The translations under genes were made by a program, and so were the position numbers. A model generated the notes under the pieces. It saw only the letters and a list, made by a program, of their open reading frames with translations, did no database searches and was not told where the DNA came from. A DNA stretch of 44,455 nucleotides from an uncultured Anaerobutyricum sp. (GTDB lineage Bacteria > Bacillota > Clostridia > Lachnospirales > Lachnospiraceae), in assembly GCF_934307085.1 (NCBI RefSeq), contig NZ_CAKRCF010000026.1, positions 1-44,455 of the forward strand, in the 5' to 3' direction. Positions 7,465-15,407 of the stretch are shown here, one piece after another; the stretch's first letter is position 1, and every line of letters starts with the position of its first letter.

Positions 7465-7471
7465 GGAAAGT

Positions 7472-7558
7472 ATGAAAAAAATCTATCAAAAATCTGTTGT
7501 TGTTTTTGATGGTTTTATGATACTGGAAATTTGTGAACAGGTTGTGAGCAAAGAATGA
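7472..7558 (+). pseudogene. Short decayed frame (28 aa)
   Basis: ATG 7472 has GAGAGGAAAG upstream and encodes 28 residues ending at TGA 7556-7558. Immediately afterwards a different frame continues with NLTKKEIADVFL and a stop. The pattern suggests a small gene broken by frameshift and stops; the family is not recognised. The remaining sequence to 7740 is non-coding. Confidence 0.25.
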
Positions 7559-7740
7559 AGATAATCTGACGAAAAAAGAAATTGCTGACGTTTTTCTGTA
7601 AGAAATAGAATAGGGCAGTAGTATCAAAAGAAACCTATAACGAAATAGTGTCAAAAGTGGACCGTTGGGTTTGGCAAATCATATAAAAGTGAGTGTCAAA
7701 TCTAACGGTCGTTTTTTGTGATATGGAAAGGAAAAGAATC

Positions 7741-8430
7741 ATGGGAAAGATTTATGGGTATGTGCGAATTTCAACTAAGAAACAAAACATGGATAGACAG
7801 ATTCGGAATATTCAGAAAGAGTATCCCGAAGCGGTCATTATAAAAGAAGTGTATACAGGAACAAAGTTTCAAGGTAGAAAGGAATTAAATAAACTGATAA
7901 AGCAATTAAAGGCGGGGGATACCATAGTCTTTGATTCAGTATCAAGAATGAGTCGTGATGCGGAGGAAGGGTTTCAAGTATATCAAGATTTATATGAGAA
8001 AGGGATAGAGCTTATCTTCTTAAAAGAGCATCATATTGACACGATAACATATAAGTCTGCTATAAATAACGGGATTCCGCTTACAGGGACGAATGTGGAT
8101 TACATTTTGGAAGGTGTCAATAAGTATCTGCTGTCACTAGCAAAGGAACAGATAAGACTAGCGTTCTTACAGTCACAAAAGGAAGTTACGGATTTGCGGC
8201 AAAGAACAAAGGAAGGAATTGAGACAGCCCGGATAAATGGAAAAAAGATAGGTTTAGCATCGGGAACAAAGCTTATTACAAAGAAATCTATCGAATGTAA
8301 GGAAAAGATTCAGAAATATAGCAGAGATTTTGAGGGGATGCTGAGTGACAAAGAGTGCATACAGCTTATTGGAATTGCAAGAGGGACGTATTATAAATAT
8401 AAAAGAGAAATAAAAGACGGAATTTGTTAA
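7741..8430 (+). CDS. Small serine recombinase (resolvase/invertase)
   Basis: A 229-residue resolvase. The N-terminal catalytic domain starts IYGYVRISTKKQ with nucleophile Ser11, continues with TIVFDSVSRMSRD (the conserved Arg-containing helix) and ends with the long helix. The C-terminal part (about 190-229) has a helix-turn-helix ending IGIARGTYYKYKREIK. Start ATG 7741 has AAAGGA upstream; the longer frame upstream lacks one. It resolves cointegrates or inverts DNA at short sites, likely local. A fragment nearly identical to its last codons lies at 27998-28055, evidence of a second, lost copy. Confidence 0.88.
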   Translation: MGKIYGYVRISTKKQNMDRQIRNIQKEYPEAVIIKEVYTGTKFQGRKELNKLIKQLKAGDTIVFDSVSRMSRDAEEGFQVYQDLYEKGIELIFLKEHHIDTITYKSAINNGIPLTGTNVDYILEGVNKYLLSLAKEQIRLAFLQSQKEVTDLRQRTKEGIETARINGKKIGLASGTKLITKKSIECKEKIQKYSRDFEGMLSDKECIQLIGIARGTYYKYKREIKDGIC

Positions 8431-8437
8431 AAAAGCA

Positions 8438-8466
8438 ATGACAAATATAGCAAAAAGTGGTAAAAT
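8438..8466 (+). promoter_or_regulatory. Promoter of the BlaI/MecI-type gene
   Basis: -35 ATGACA (8438-8443), 17-bp spacer, -10 TAAAAT (8461-8466); each box differs from consensus at one base. It is placed 31 nt before the ATG at 8498. Confidence 0.6.
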
Positions 8467-8497
8467 CAATACAAATAATTTAGGAGAAGATAATATA

Positions 8498-8899
8498 ATG
8501 AAACAAAACTTAAGACTTACGAGAAGTGAAAAAGAAATTATGGATAAATTTTGGGAGAAGGAATAAGGATTCACATGTTCAGAGATTGTAGATGCCTTGC
8601 CAGACAGATCATGGCGTAAATCCTCTGCTCATTTGCTAATCAATGCCCTATTAAAGAAAGAGTTTCTTGAGGTATCTGGATTTAAGAAATCAGCAAAGAA
8701 TTATGCAAGAGTTTTTAAGGCAAAATTTTCTTATACAGATTATGCAATTAAAATTATCATGGCGGGTTCAACAGACGATAACATAAGAAAGCTGATATAT
8801 AAGCTGATTAATGAAGCAACATTAGAAGAATTAGAGGAAATGAAGGCAATTATAGAGTCACAAATAATTATGTGTAAGTCAAAAAGAAAAGACGTTTAA
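8498..8899 (+). pseudogene. BlaI/MecI-family repressor with an in-frame stop
   Basis: From ATG 8498 (TAGGAGA upstream) the frame reads MKQNLRLTRSEKEIMDKFWEKE, then TAA (8564-8566), then continues without a frameshift through CSEIVDALPDRSWRKSSAHL to 8899. The two parts together (about 133 codons) match a BlaI/MecI/CopY-type winged-helix repressor: the first helix, then the EIVDAL recognition region, then a C-terminal dimerisation helix. A single base change would restore it. No BlaR1-type sensor protease is next to it. It is a recent pseudogene unless the stop is read through or is a sequencing error. Confidence 0.7.
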
Positions 8900-9511
8900 T
8901 AGACTTATCTCTGCATAATCAATATAAGTTATGCAGAGATAAATCTTTTCTAAGTAAACTGTTGAAGTATATCCGCCTGCTTTATGTAAATTTCCATTTG
9001 GATCTTGGTCTTCTGTGACTGCTCTTGCATCAACCACATCATCAACTGTTAAAATCCTTTGCATCACAAATTCTTCTGATGGATTCACGACCTGCTTATA
9101 TTGTTTCTTGCTATTTTCCAAATTAGTATATGCCGTTGTCAACACTGTTAATTCATCTGAATAATCTACTGGCGCACTAAGTTCTTTTGTTTTGCTGAGA
9201 ATATCTTTTGTGCTTTTGGGCATTTCTTCTATTACAATCTCTGATGCTCCCGCATTTTTAAGAGCTTCTTTTGCAGCGTCGATTGTAGTTTCATCAAGTG
9301 GCTTGTCTTCATTATCAACTAATTCCTGAAGTTTTTTTATTTTTCCATCCAACTGGTCGTTCTTTTCTTGTATATCGCCTACAACAACATTGTATGCATC
9401 TACCGCTTCCTTATGTGGTTTAAAATATCCCAAATATGCTCCAAGACTTCCTGCAATCACTGCAATGACTACAACCACTGCTACAATTATTAACTTTGTT
9501 TTCTTCTTCAT
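8879..9511 (-). CDS. Membrane-anchored extracytoplasmic protein, C-terminus truncated
   Basis: 210 residues: a short basic N-terminus, one membrane segment (about 6-28), then a hydrophilic, partly helical domain. From about residue 150 it reads MQRILTVDDVVDARAVTEDQDPN and KAGGYTSTVY. As I recall this type of Lachnospiraceae surface protein, the region normally continues for some 80 residues with a Gly/Asp-rich segment. Here it is replaced by about 25 unrelated residues that cross the hairpin of the opposing repressor. The end is therefore probably an insertion junction. It lies 136 nt downstream of the immunity gene on the same strand; the function is unknown. Confidence 0.6.
   Translation of the reverse strand: MKKKTKLIIVAVVVVIAVIAGSLGAYLGYFKPHKEAVDAYNVVVGDIQEKNDQLDGKIKKLQELVDNEDKPLDETTIDAAKEALKNAGASEIVIEEMPKSTKDILSKTKELSAPVDYSDELTVLTTAYTNLENSKKQYKQVVNPSEEFVMQRILTVDDVVDARAVTEDQDPNGNLHKAGGYTSTVYLEKIYLCITYIDYAEISLLNVFSF
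8905..8942 (+). terminator. Hairpin terminator after the repressor
   Basis: TTATCTCTGCATAA (8905-8918) and TTATGCAGAGATAA (8929-8942) form a perfect 14-bp stem with a 10-nt loop, followed by ATCTTTTC. It lies inside the reading frame of the opposing gene, at the point where that protein departs from its family. Confidence 0.6.
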
Positions 9512-9647
9512 TTACTTTCATTCTTCTTTGTATTGTTTTGATTTATCGTACAAACTTTAGCCTTTTTTCTGACTAATACTAGCACTCCTCCCCCTTTTCT
9601 ATTTTTCGTATCATCGCTTCATTCTCTCTGGGCAAGTATCGCAATTT

Positions 9648-10037
9648 TTATTGTTTATCCAAATACTCAGCAAGCGAATTCGCAATGTACTCTTTTTGAC
9701 CATTCGGCATTGACTGATATATCCTCCCCGTCTTATCCTGCCATATAACAATTCCGTCAATACCTGCATTCTCTACTACGTACCAATCATCTGGGACAAA
9801 TGAGTTCAATTCTCGTTCTTCCCTTGTATTACAAACAACATCTAATCTTTTTTTATCACATATACCAGTCAATTCATGGCCATCAAAAACTGCAATGCCA
9901 AATGATGACACATACTCAACATAGTCCTTTGCAAACAAAACATTCAAATCTTTTTCTGCCTGCCTAATTAAATCTAAAGAGGCCGGTGAATACGTTATCA
10001 AATCTGGTTTGTTTTGAATCAACTTCACTATATTCAT
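9648..10037 (-). CDS. SMI1/KNR4 (SUKH) family immunity protein
   Basis: This 129-residue protein starts at ATG 10037, with GGAGG 9 nt upstream inside the last codons of the toxin gene. The sequence has the SUKH pattern: a start helix leading into YSPASLDLIRQAEKDLNV, then DYVEYVSSFG, then a domain with GIVIWQDKTGRIY and a C-terminal SLAEYLDK helix. SUKH proteins are the most common immunity partners of bacterial polymorphic toxins. Directly downstream of an LHH nuclease toxin, it almost certainly binds and blocks that nuclease. It has no signal peptide, so it acts in the cytoplasm. A longer upstream in-frame start is unlikely because it lies deep within the toxin gene. Confidence 0.85.
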   Translation of the reverse strand: MNIVKLIQNKPDLITYSPASLDLIRQAEKDLNVLFAKDYVEYVSSFGIAVFDGHELTGICDKKRLDVVCNTREERELNSFVPDDWYVVENAGIDGIVIWQDKTGRIYQSMPNGQKEYIANSLAEYLDKQ

Positions 10038-10039
10038 TT

Positions 10040-11242
10040 CTAAATTCCTCCATTGACTACTTGCTTCGCATAATCTTTCCAAAAATGTCTCTTTATCGTA
10101 CTCCACCCACTTTGACTCGATGGATTATCAAACCCATCTGTTAATGTATTCCAAATTGTAACATTTCCTTTTCCTCTATGCTCTTCCTTTGTTAATATTG
10201 CAAGCGGAGAATCATTTTTTTGCCCGATATGATGCAATTCATATCTATGTCCGGTCGGGTCAATTGGTGCATATCCCGCCTGCATAAGCTGCAAATTAGT
10301 TTTTCCTGTCACATCATCAACATAATTCAAATCAATTTTCCTTATTAAGGCAGTTTTCCCATCTACCATTTGTGCTGTCAGACCAGAGGATTTACAAATC
10401 TCATACTGTTCCATTGAATTAAATTTAGAAATCAATTCAACTGGATATTTTGACTCTTTTTGTATAGTCGCCACTTCACTCATGGTCAATCCACCTTTAG
10501 TTCCTGATTTAAGTAGAAAGGCTTCTTCTCCGCCACCTGTAATTGCACCTGTAATTGCTCCCCACTTGAAGCCTTCACTGCCAGTCAATGCAGCGGCATC
10601 CAGTGCTTCATTCATATCTCCGGTCTGATATCCTCTAACAATACCTGCTGAAACTGATGAAAAAGTTCCCGATGATACTGCAAAGACCGTTGCAGATTTA
10701 GCCGATGCAGCAAAAACTGCTGTCATTGCTGTCGGTGCACCTGCACTGACCACTGATACTGTAACGCAAACTAAAATTACACCGGTTCCTATTGCCACAT
10801 TTTTTATAACTTGTTGACTATCTGCATCTGCGACTTCTTGTAATTTTTCTACAGTTGTCGTGCCTTCATCACTCAAATTGAAAATATATCTATCGCCTTG
10901 AAAGAAACCATTTAATTCTTCTAGCGTATATCCAAAATATATATTGGGTTGAGAATTATAAGCAGTCTCCTCAAGATATTCCTTTGACAAATAAGTGGTC
11001 CGAACTTTCTCAACAACATATTTTTCGCTATCTAGATTATTGACAGTTTCCTCATACACCTTATCTTTTACATATGTTAAAAGTGCATCATCATCCATTC
11101 CAGAAAATTCAATGTTCGATTCTTCAAAATTTGTTATACTCTTAGCATTGCTTATTGTGCCCGTATCTTTATCAGGATTGCTAGAAGAGCATCCTGTCAA
11201 CCCTATAGCAAGACATAAGATGAAAGCCATTATCTTCTTCAC
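10040..11242 (-). CDS. Lipoprotein polymorphic toxin with LHH (HNH/EndoVII) nuclease domain
   Basis: A 400-residue protein. The start is GTG 11242, with GGAGGAGG upstream; the next ATG would remove the lysines of the signal. The N-terminus is a lipoprotein signal with lipobox LTGC (Cys18). Residues 40-140 are a hydrophilic domain, 149-200 a hydrophobic Ala/Gly/Val-rich segment, 205-240 a pretoxin-like region (EALDAAALTGSEGFKWGAI). The C-terminus (about 320-400) is an LHH nuclease: YELHHIGQKND (His337, His338), then KEEHRG. This HNH/endonuclease VII superfamily domain cuts DNA in toxins. A membrane-anchored lipoprotein carrying it suggests delivery by contact or release. It overlaps the upstream surface-protein gene by 4 nt. 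Confidence 0.82.
   Translation of the reverse strand: MKKIMAFILCLAIGLTGCSSSNPDKDTGTISNAKSITNFEESNIEFSGMDDDALLTYVKDKVYEETVNNLDSEKYVVEKVRTTYLSKEYLEETAYNSQPNIYFGYTLEELNGFFQGDRYIFNLSDEGTTTVEKLQEVADADSQQVIKNVAIGTGVILVCVTVSVVSAGAPTAMTAVFAASAKSATVFAVSSGTFSSVSAGIVRGYQTGDMNEALDAAALTGSEGFKWGAITGAITGGGEEAFLLKSGTKGGLTMSEVATIQKESKYPVELISKFNSMEQYEICKSSGLTAQMVDGKTALIRKIDLNYVDDVTGKTNLQLMQAGYAPIDPTGHRYELHHIGQKNDSPLAILTKEEHRGKGNVTIWNTLTDGFDNPSSQSGWSTIKRHFWKDYAKQVVNGGI
10047..10051 (-). promoter_or_regulatory. Ribosome binding site inside the toxin stop region
   Basis: On the minus strand GGAGG is the toxin's final Gly-Gly codons; the toxin stop (10042-10040) and immunity start (10037-10035) are 2 nt apart. 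Translation of the immunity protein is therefore likely coupled to the toxin. Confidence 0.65.
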
Positions 11243-13068
11243 TGTTCATCATCCTCCTCCGCAATACTTTTCTTTTTCTTATGTTTAATACCAACAAACA
11301 GTGCTACAACTAACAAAGCCCCCACCACAGCTATAAGATATTTTAAATTAAATGCTTTATTTGTTGCTTTCTCAGCATTTTCTGATGAACTTATCGTTCT
11401 GTCTGAAGAATCTACAACTTCTGATTTTTTCGCTAAAGTTAATGTTCCCTCATCATCTATTGTCGCACCTTCTGAAATCAATTTATTGATTTCTTCGATT
11501 GAAAGTCCGGATGTCATAACAGCTTTCATCAGATTATTTGTTCCTACATATATTTTCTTTGTAGTTTTTTGATTCGTGTATTGATTTGTAGCAGTTATCG
11601 TATAAATCCCCTCTTCTGTATACTTTTCTCCATCTTTTGCCGGTGCATTAGAACGAGTATCCTCTACCAAACCGTTTGCACTATCCGTCAAAACTTCACG
11701 TTTAACATTTATCTGAAGATAACGAGATCTTGCCAAATCTAACATAAATCCATTTTCAGTCATAGAACTATTTGTCAATTCACTCCCTGTTGAGATATCC
11801 AATGGATACACCATGCAATTTCCATTTCTGACTGAAAAAGTAAAGAAGATTCTATAATGACCTACTTTGTCAATCAACTGATCTGACGTTACTTCATAAT
11901 CCAATGCAACTTCATAATCTCCTTCTTCAAAAAGTTGCACCTTGGTATCTGCACCAACAGAAGTATTTGCTGCCAAATAGTTTTTATATACCTGTGGTTC
12001 TGATGAATTATTATTGTAATCCGTATACCTAATGATTAATGTTCCTTTTCCAAAATCTGTCCTTTCTGTTTCAAAATATTTGTCATATCCTTCTGTGTCA
12101 TCAGTTATTTTTAAATCTTTATCGCCATTTAATTCGTTGATGTTCTGATTTAAATTGAACCAAAGGGTAACTTTATCGCCCACATTTTTCAAGAACACGA
12201 TATTTCCATCAGATTCTTTCACTTTATCCGTAAATCCACTCACAAAAAATTGTCCAATATCCCAATTATAATGAATATCTTTTTTCTCTATCTCTGAACT
12301 TCCCGAATAACCATCAAATTCCTGTACTCTTGTTTTCTTTCCTAACGCATATATTTGTTCTGACTCAGAAACTTCTTGTTCTGTAGACGGAGAATATGCA
12401 TAAAACTCATATACTTCCGCAGTTTTTTTATATTCATAGTCTTTTACAGGAACAAATGCAATTTTTTTTATTTTTTCCAGTTTTTCTGTTTTATAAGCAA
12501 CAATAATTCGATAATAGCACCCATTCAATATCTGCACATCTGTTGTTTTATACAAAGTTTCTGTTCTAACAGGTTCGTCATCAAAAGCATTAGTCAGGCA
12601 CTTTATATCTGTCCAGTTTTTTCTGTCTTTTGATGTCTGAATTATGATTGCACCCTTTAATATTTTTTTATCTAATTTGTTACCATCTAATTTTTTCCCT
12701 TTATCAGCAACAAGATGCCACTTTTTCTCTTCAGCTTTTAACAAAGCATCACTGTATGTATAGTAAAGATCCAAATTTCCTGAAGTGACTTCATAAGCAG
12801 GGACACCATTTTTTTCTGAAACATTTCCAATATTCCCCAAAAGGGAAAACTCTCCATATCTCTCTACTTTATCCGTGGAAGAAGATTTATCAGATTCTGA
12901 AATATCATAATCATCGTTCTTATCAAATTCATATACTTTCCCCACAATTGCATTTTTTTCTGATTTAGTAAAAGCATTGACTGAATATAGAGTTGTAAGC
13001 GCAACAACACATAATATCATCGTTGATATTTGCATATAAAGTTTCTTTTTAATCTGTACTTTTCTCAT
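11239..13068 (-). CDS. Large surface protein with N- and C-terminal membrane helices
   Basis: A 609-residue protein: signal or anchor helix at about 10-33, a long acidic, Lys-rich extracytoplasmic region, and a C-terminal helix (about 577-594) followed by KHKKKK. There is no LPxTG motif. The final part before the helix contains EGIYTITATNQYTNQKTTKKI, which reads as an Ig-like beta-strand pattern. The gene starts the toxin operon; its stop overlaps the toxin's GTG, so the two are translated together. It may be a receptor, carrier or surface platform for the lipoprotein toxin, but I do not recognise the family. GAGGG lies 8 nt before ATG 13068. Confidence 0.6.
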   Translation of the reverse strand: MRKVQIKKKLYMQISTMILCVVALTTLYSVNAFTKSEKNAIVGKVYEFDKNDDYDISESDKSSSTDKVERYGEFSLLGNIGNVSEKNGVPAYEVTSGNLDLYYTYSDALLKAEEKKWHLVADKGKKLDGNKLDKKILKGAIIIQTSKDRKNWTDIKCLTNAFDDEPVRTETLYKTTDVQILNGCYYRIIVAYKTEKLEKIKKIAFVPVKDYEYKKTAEVYEFYAYSPSTEQEVSESEQIYALGKKTRVQEFDGYSGSSEIEKKDIHYNWDIGQFFVSGFTDKVKESDGNIVFLKNVGDKVTLWFNLNQNINELNGDKDLKITDDTEGYDKYFETERTDFGKGTLIIRYTDYNNNSSEPQVYKNYLAANTSVGADTKVQLFEEGDYEVALDYEVTSDQLIDKVGHYRIFFTFSVRNGNCMVYPLDISTGSELTNSSMTENGFMLDLARSRYLQINVKREVLTDSANGLVEDTRSNAPAKDGEKYTEEGIYTITATNQYTNQKTTKKIYVGTNNLMKAVMTSGLSIEEINKLISEGATIDDEGTLTLAKKSEVVDSSDRTISSSENAEKATNKAFNLKYLIAVVGALLVVALFVGIKHKKKKSIAEEDDEQ

Positions 13069-13208
13069 TTATTTTCCCTCTAAAGTATATTTCAAAAATT
13101 ATTTTATTCCTATCTCTTCCTGTAAAAAACATACCATCTTTTTTACTTTATATTATCATAGAATCTTTTATCTTCCAATAATCGATATCTGTGAAAACCA
13201 AAGAACAA

Positions 13209-13250
13209 AAAAGAAGCACTGACCGTCACTGCAGTCAATGCCTCTTCTTA
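13209..13250 (-). terminator. Minus-strand terminator
   Basis: AAGAAGCACTGAC (13211-13223) pairs with GTCAATGCCTCTT (13234-13246) with two G-U or mismatched positions. On the minus strand the hairpin is followed by TTCTTTTTTG. It ends transcripts from the small ORF at 13248-13376. Confidence 0.6.
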
Positions 13251-13376
13251 TGCTTCGCTTACGAAAGAGATTTCAATATACCTTTTATTACTTTTCTTAA
13301 TTTCAATCCATTTTTCAGTCCCAGACGATAAAAAAATTCTTCTGTATCTGCTCCACTGCTGAATATCATAAACCAT
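13248..13376 (-). CDS. Possible 42-aa ORF or gene fragment
   Basis: Minus-strand ATG at 13376 to TAA at 13248, starting MVYDIQQWSRYRRIFLSSG. It is basic and Lys-rich in the second half. The ribosome binding site is weak, and a terminator overlaps its stop codon, which supports a real transcript. It could be the remaining 3' end of a longer gene. The family is not recognised. Confidence 0.3.
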   Translation of the reverse strand: MVYDIQQWSRYRRIFLSSGTEKWIEIKKSNKRYIEISFVSEA

Positions 13377-13470
13377 TTTCTTATTTTTATCCGTAAATTC
13401 TCAAATCACAATGATACACCATCTTCCTGTAATAAGATAAAAATTCCATCACAATAAGGAGGATAAGCCG

Positions 13471-13536
13471 ATGGGAATTATTAAATCAATCGTAACTATC
13501 ATTATTGTCATTACAGGAAGAAAGGGAGGAAAATAA
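13471..13536 (+). CDS. Possible 21-aa leader peptide
   Basis: ATG 13471 with AAGGAGG 8 nt upstream; the product is MGIIKSIVTIIIVITGRKGGK, a hydrophobic Ile/Val stretch with a basic tail. Its last codons form the ribosome binding site of the DUF932 gene, and the next ATG is 1 nt after its stop. This suggests a translated leader that couples translation of the following gene. A role as a toxin-like membrane peptide is possible but unsupported. Confidence 0.45.
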   Translation: MGIIKSIVTIIIVITGRKGGK

Positions 13537-13537
13537 G

Positions 13538-14470
13538 ATGGCAGCAAATGTAGAAAGTATGTTTTATACAAGAACGGCACCCTGGCATGGATTAGGAGTC
13601 AGGGTAGAAGAAGTACTAGGGTCTAAAGAAGCATTGATTCAGGCAGGACTCGACTGGAAAGTAGAGCAGACCGATGTATATGCAGCATCAGGAGAAAGAA
13701 TTCCAGGATATAAAGCCAATATCCGAGATATTGACCGTAGCGTATTAGGAATCGTGGGTGACAGATATAAGATTGTCCAGAATGAAGAAGCTTTCGCTTT
13801 TACAGATGGATTGCTGGGAGAAGGGGTAAAGTACGAAACTGCCGGAAGTCTTGCCGGAGGGAAAATCGTCTGGATGCTTGCAAAACTTCCAGAGAAATAC
13901 ATTATCTCAGGGGATGCTATTGAACCATATCTAGTGTTCTGCAACTCTCATGATGGTTCAGGTGCAATCCGTGTCGCTATGACGCCTGTGCGTGTTGTAT
14001 GTCAGAACACATTAAATCTGGCATTAAAAGGTGCAAGTCGTGTATGGTCCGCCAGACATACAGGCAATGTAATGAATCGTATGGATGAAGCGAGAGAAAC
14101 CCTGCAGCTTGCCAATGCCTATATGTCACAATTAGGACGCTCTATTAATGAATTACAGGCTAAGAAGCTTACGGATAAGAAAGTACTTGCTATGATTGAT
14201 TCTCTGTATCCAGTCAGTGAGGATTTAAGCGAGATGCAGAAGAAAAATAATTTAAAACAGCAAGAGACATTAAAAGCCTGCTACTTTGATGCACCTGATC
14301 TGCAGGGAGTAGGAAAGAATGGGTATCGTTTCATTAATGCGGTATCCGATATGGCTTATCACGGAAAACCTTTACGTCAGACAAAGAACTATAATGAGAA
14401 TTTATTCAGGAAAACGATTGACGGTCTGCCAGTCTTAGACAAGACATATCAGATGTTGTTATCGGCATAA
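13538..14470 (+). CDS. DUF932 (phage/plasmid-related) protein
   Basis: 310 residues from ATG 13538, with AAGGGAGGAAAATAAG upstream; an earlier in-frame start lies inside the leader peptide. The N-terminal PWHGLGV and the central segments GDRYKIVQNEEAF and TPVRVVCQNTLNLAL are hallmarks of DUF932, the phage/plasmid-like protein family named TIGR03299. The molecular function is unknown; members occur with phage and plasmid recombination genes, as here. It starts a plus-strand operon with an unknown small protein, DUF5688 protein, YqaJ exonuclease and Rad52-like protein. Confidence 0.85.
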   Translation: MAANVESMFYTRTAPWHGLGVRVEEVLGSKEALIQAGLDWKVEQTDVYAASGERIPGYKANIRDIDRSVLGIVGDRYKIVQNEEAFAFTDGLLGEGVKYETAGSLAGGKIVWMLAKLPEKYIISGDAIEPYLVFCNSHDGSGAIRVAMTPVRVVCQNTLNLALKGASRVWSARHTGNVMNRMDEARETLQLANAYMSQLGRSINELQAKKLTDKKVLAMIDSLYPVSEDLSEMQKKNNLKQQETLKACYFDAPDLQGVGKNGYRFINAVSDMAYHGKPLRQTKNYNENLFRKTIDGLPVLDKTYQMLLSA

Positions 14471-14484
14471 GGGAGGGGATACAG

Positions 14485-14760
14485 TTGAAGCCAGTAAAAG
14501 ACATCGTGGAAGGGAAAATTCTTTCAGAGATGAAAAAGTACAGACAATCAAATAGTTTTACAACCACTACAACCGGCTGTGATACTGGAGATACAGAAAA
14601 CACAGGACATCCGGTCTATGAAATTTTCTGTATCATTTTAAAGAAATTTGACCCAGTACTCTTAGAAAAGTTATTAGGGGTAGCCGATTTATTTGAATAC
14701 TTAAAGCAGTTATGGAACAAGTCAGAGAAAACAGAAGAAAAGAAAGGTGAGGAAAGATAA
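14485..14760 (+). CDS. Small hypothetical protein (91 aa)
   Basis: TTG start at 14485 with AGGGAGGGG upstream. The protein has a helical start, a Thr/Gly-rich middle (NSFTTTTTGCDTGDTENTG), a hydrophobic helical segment (about 44-80) and a Lys/Glu tail. It has no signal peptide. The stop TAA overlaps the next ATG by one base (TAATG), so it is translated with its neighbour. No family is recognised. Confidence 0.65.
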   Translation: MKPVKDIVEGKILSEMKKYRQSNSFTTTTTGCDTGDTENTGHPVYEIFCIILKKFDPVLLEKLLGVADLFEYLKQLWNKSEKTEEKKGEER

Positions 14761-15389
14761 TGAAAACATTAGAACAGGAAGTATTAAAGAAAATTGCAAA
14801 AAAGAGTTTATTTGTAAAGCTGGTTAATACAGAAAGAAATGAGTCATTAGTAGAGCAGTCCATATCAAAAGAATTTTTAGATCTTTCCGCAGTCGTAAGA
14901 GTTGTTCTGAAAATGGATAAAGAAGGAATGGCTTCAATGGCATTATCAAAAGGGGATGCTGAAATCTTAGGTATGACCGAAGAAGAAATTTATGCTGCGG
15001 CATTGGCAAATACATTAAGACTTTTCCCACCTAAATTAATGAATTTAGGGCGATATATAGAAATGAGTATTGGAGCAAAGCTTCCACTGGGAGAAGATGA
15101 AGTAACAACATATATCCTTACCAATCAAAAGGAAGTGGATGGAGCGATCTATTTTATGAGTCCAGAAGTAGTTGGAGCCATTGCCGAGGCATTAGAAGAT
15201 GATTTATATATCCTTCCATCTTCCGTAAATGAGGTTCTGCTTGTAAGAGCAAGTGAACTGGAAGACGGAGTCGATAAACTGAAAGAAATGGTTCGAGATG
15301 CCAATGAAACCGTTGTGGCTGAAAAAGATATTTTAAGTTATAACGTATATCATTATGACAAAGAACATGGCATTACCATTGCAGCATAA
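14760..15389 (+). CDS. DUF5688-like protein
   Basis: 209 residues; GGTGAGGAAAG lies upstream of ATG 14760. The second half shows AEALEDDLYILPSSVNEVLLV, then ELEDGVDKLKEMVRDAN, then NVYHYDKEHGITIA. The same layout occurs in the 284-residue protein at 17143 (FYMLPVSIFELMIVP and SNSVYYYGDKGEAEV), which fits the DUF5688 family. The function is unknown. It lies between DUF932 and the YqaJ exonuclease in one operon. Confidence 0.7.
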   Translation: MKTLEQEVLKKIAKKSLFVKLVNTERNESLVEQSISKEFLDLSAVVRVVLKMDKEGMASMALSKGDAEILGMTEEEIYAAALANTLRLFPPKLMNLGRYIEMSIGAKLPLGEDEVTTYILTNQKEVDGAIYFMSPEVVGAIAEALEDDLYILPSSVNEVLLVRASELEDGVDKLKEMVRDANETVVAEKDILSYNVYHYDKEHGITIAA

Positions 15390-15407
15390 AGGAAGGGGCA
15401 GTTAAAA

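Larger units (their letters stand above)
13069..13470. other. Intergenic region upstream of the toxin operon
   Basis: This AT-rich stretch holds the start region of the toxin operon (minus strand), a terminator (13209-13250) and a possible 42-aa minus-strand ORF (13248-13376). No complete promoter with both boxes was identified. Confidence 0.4.
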
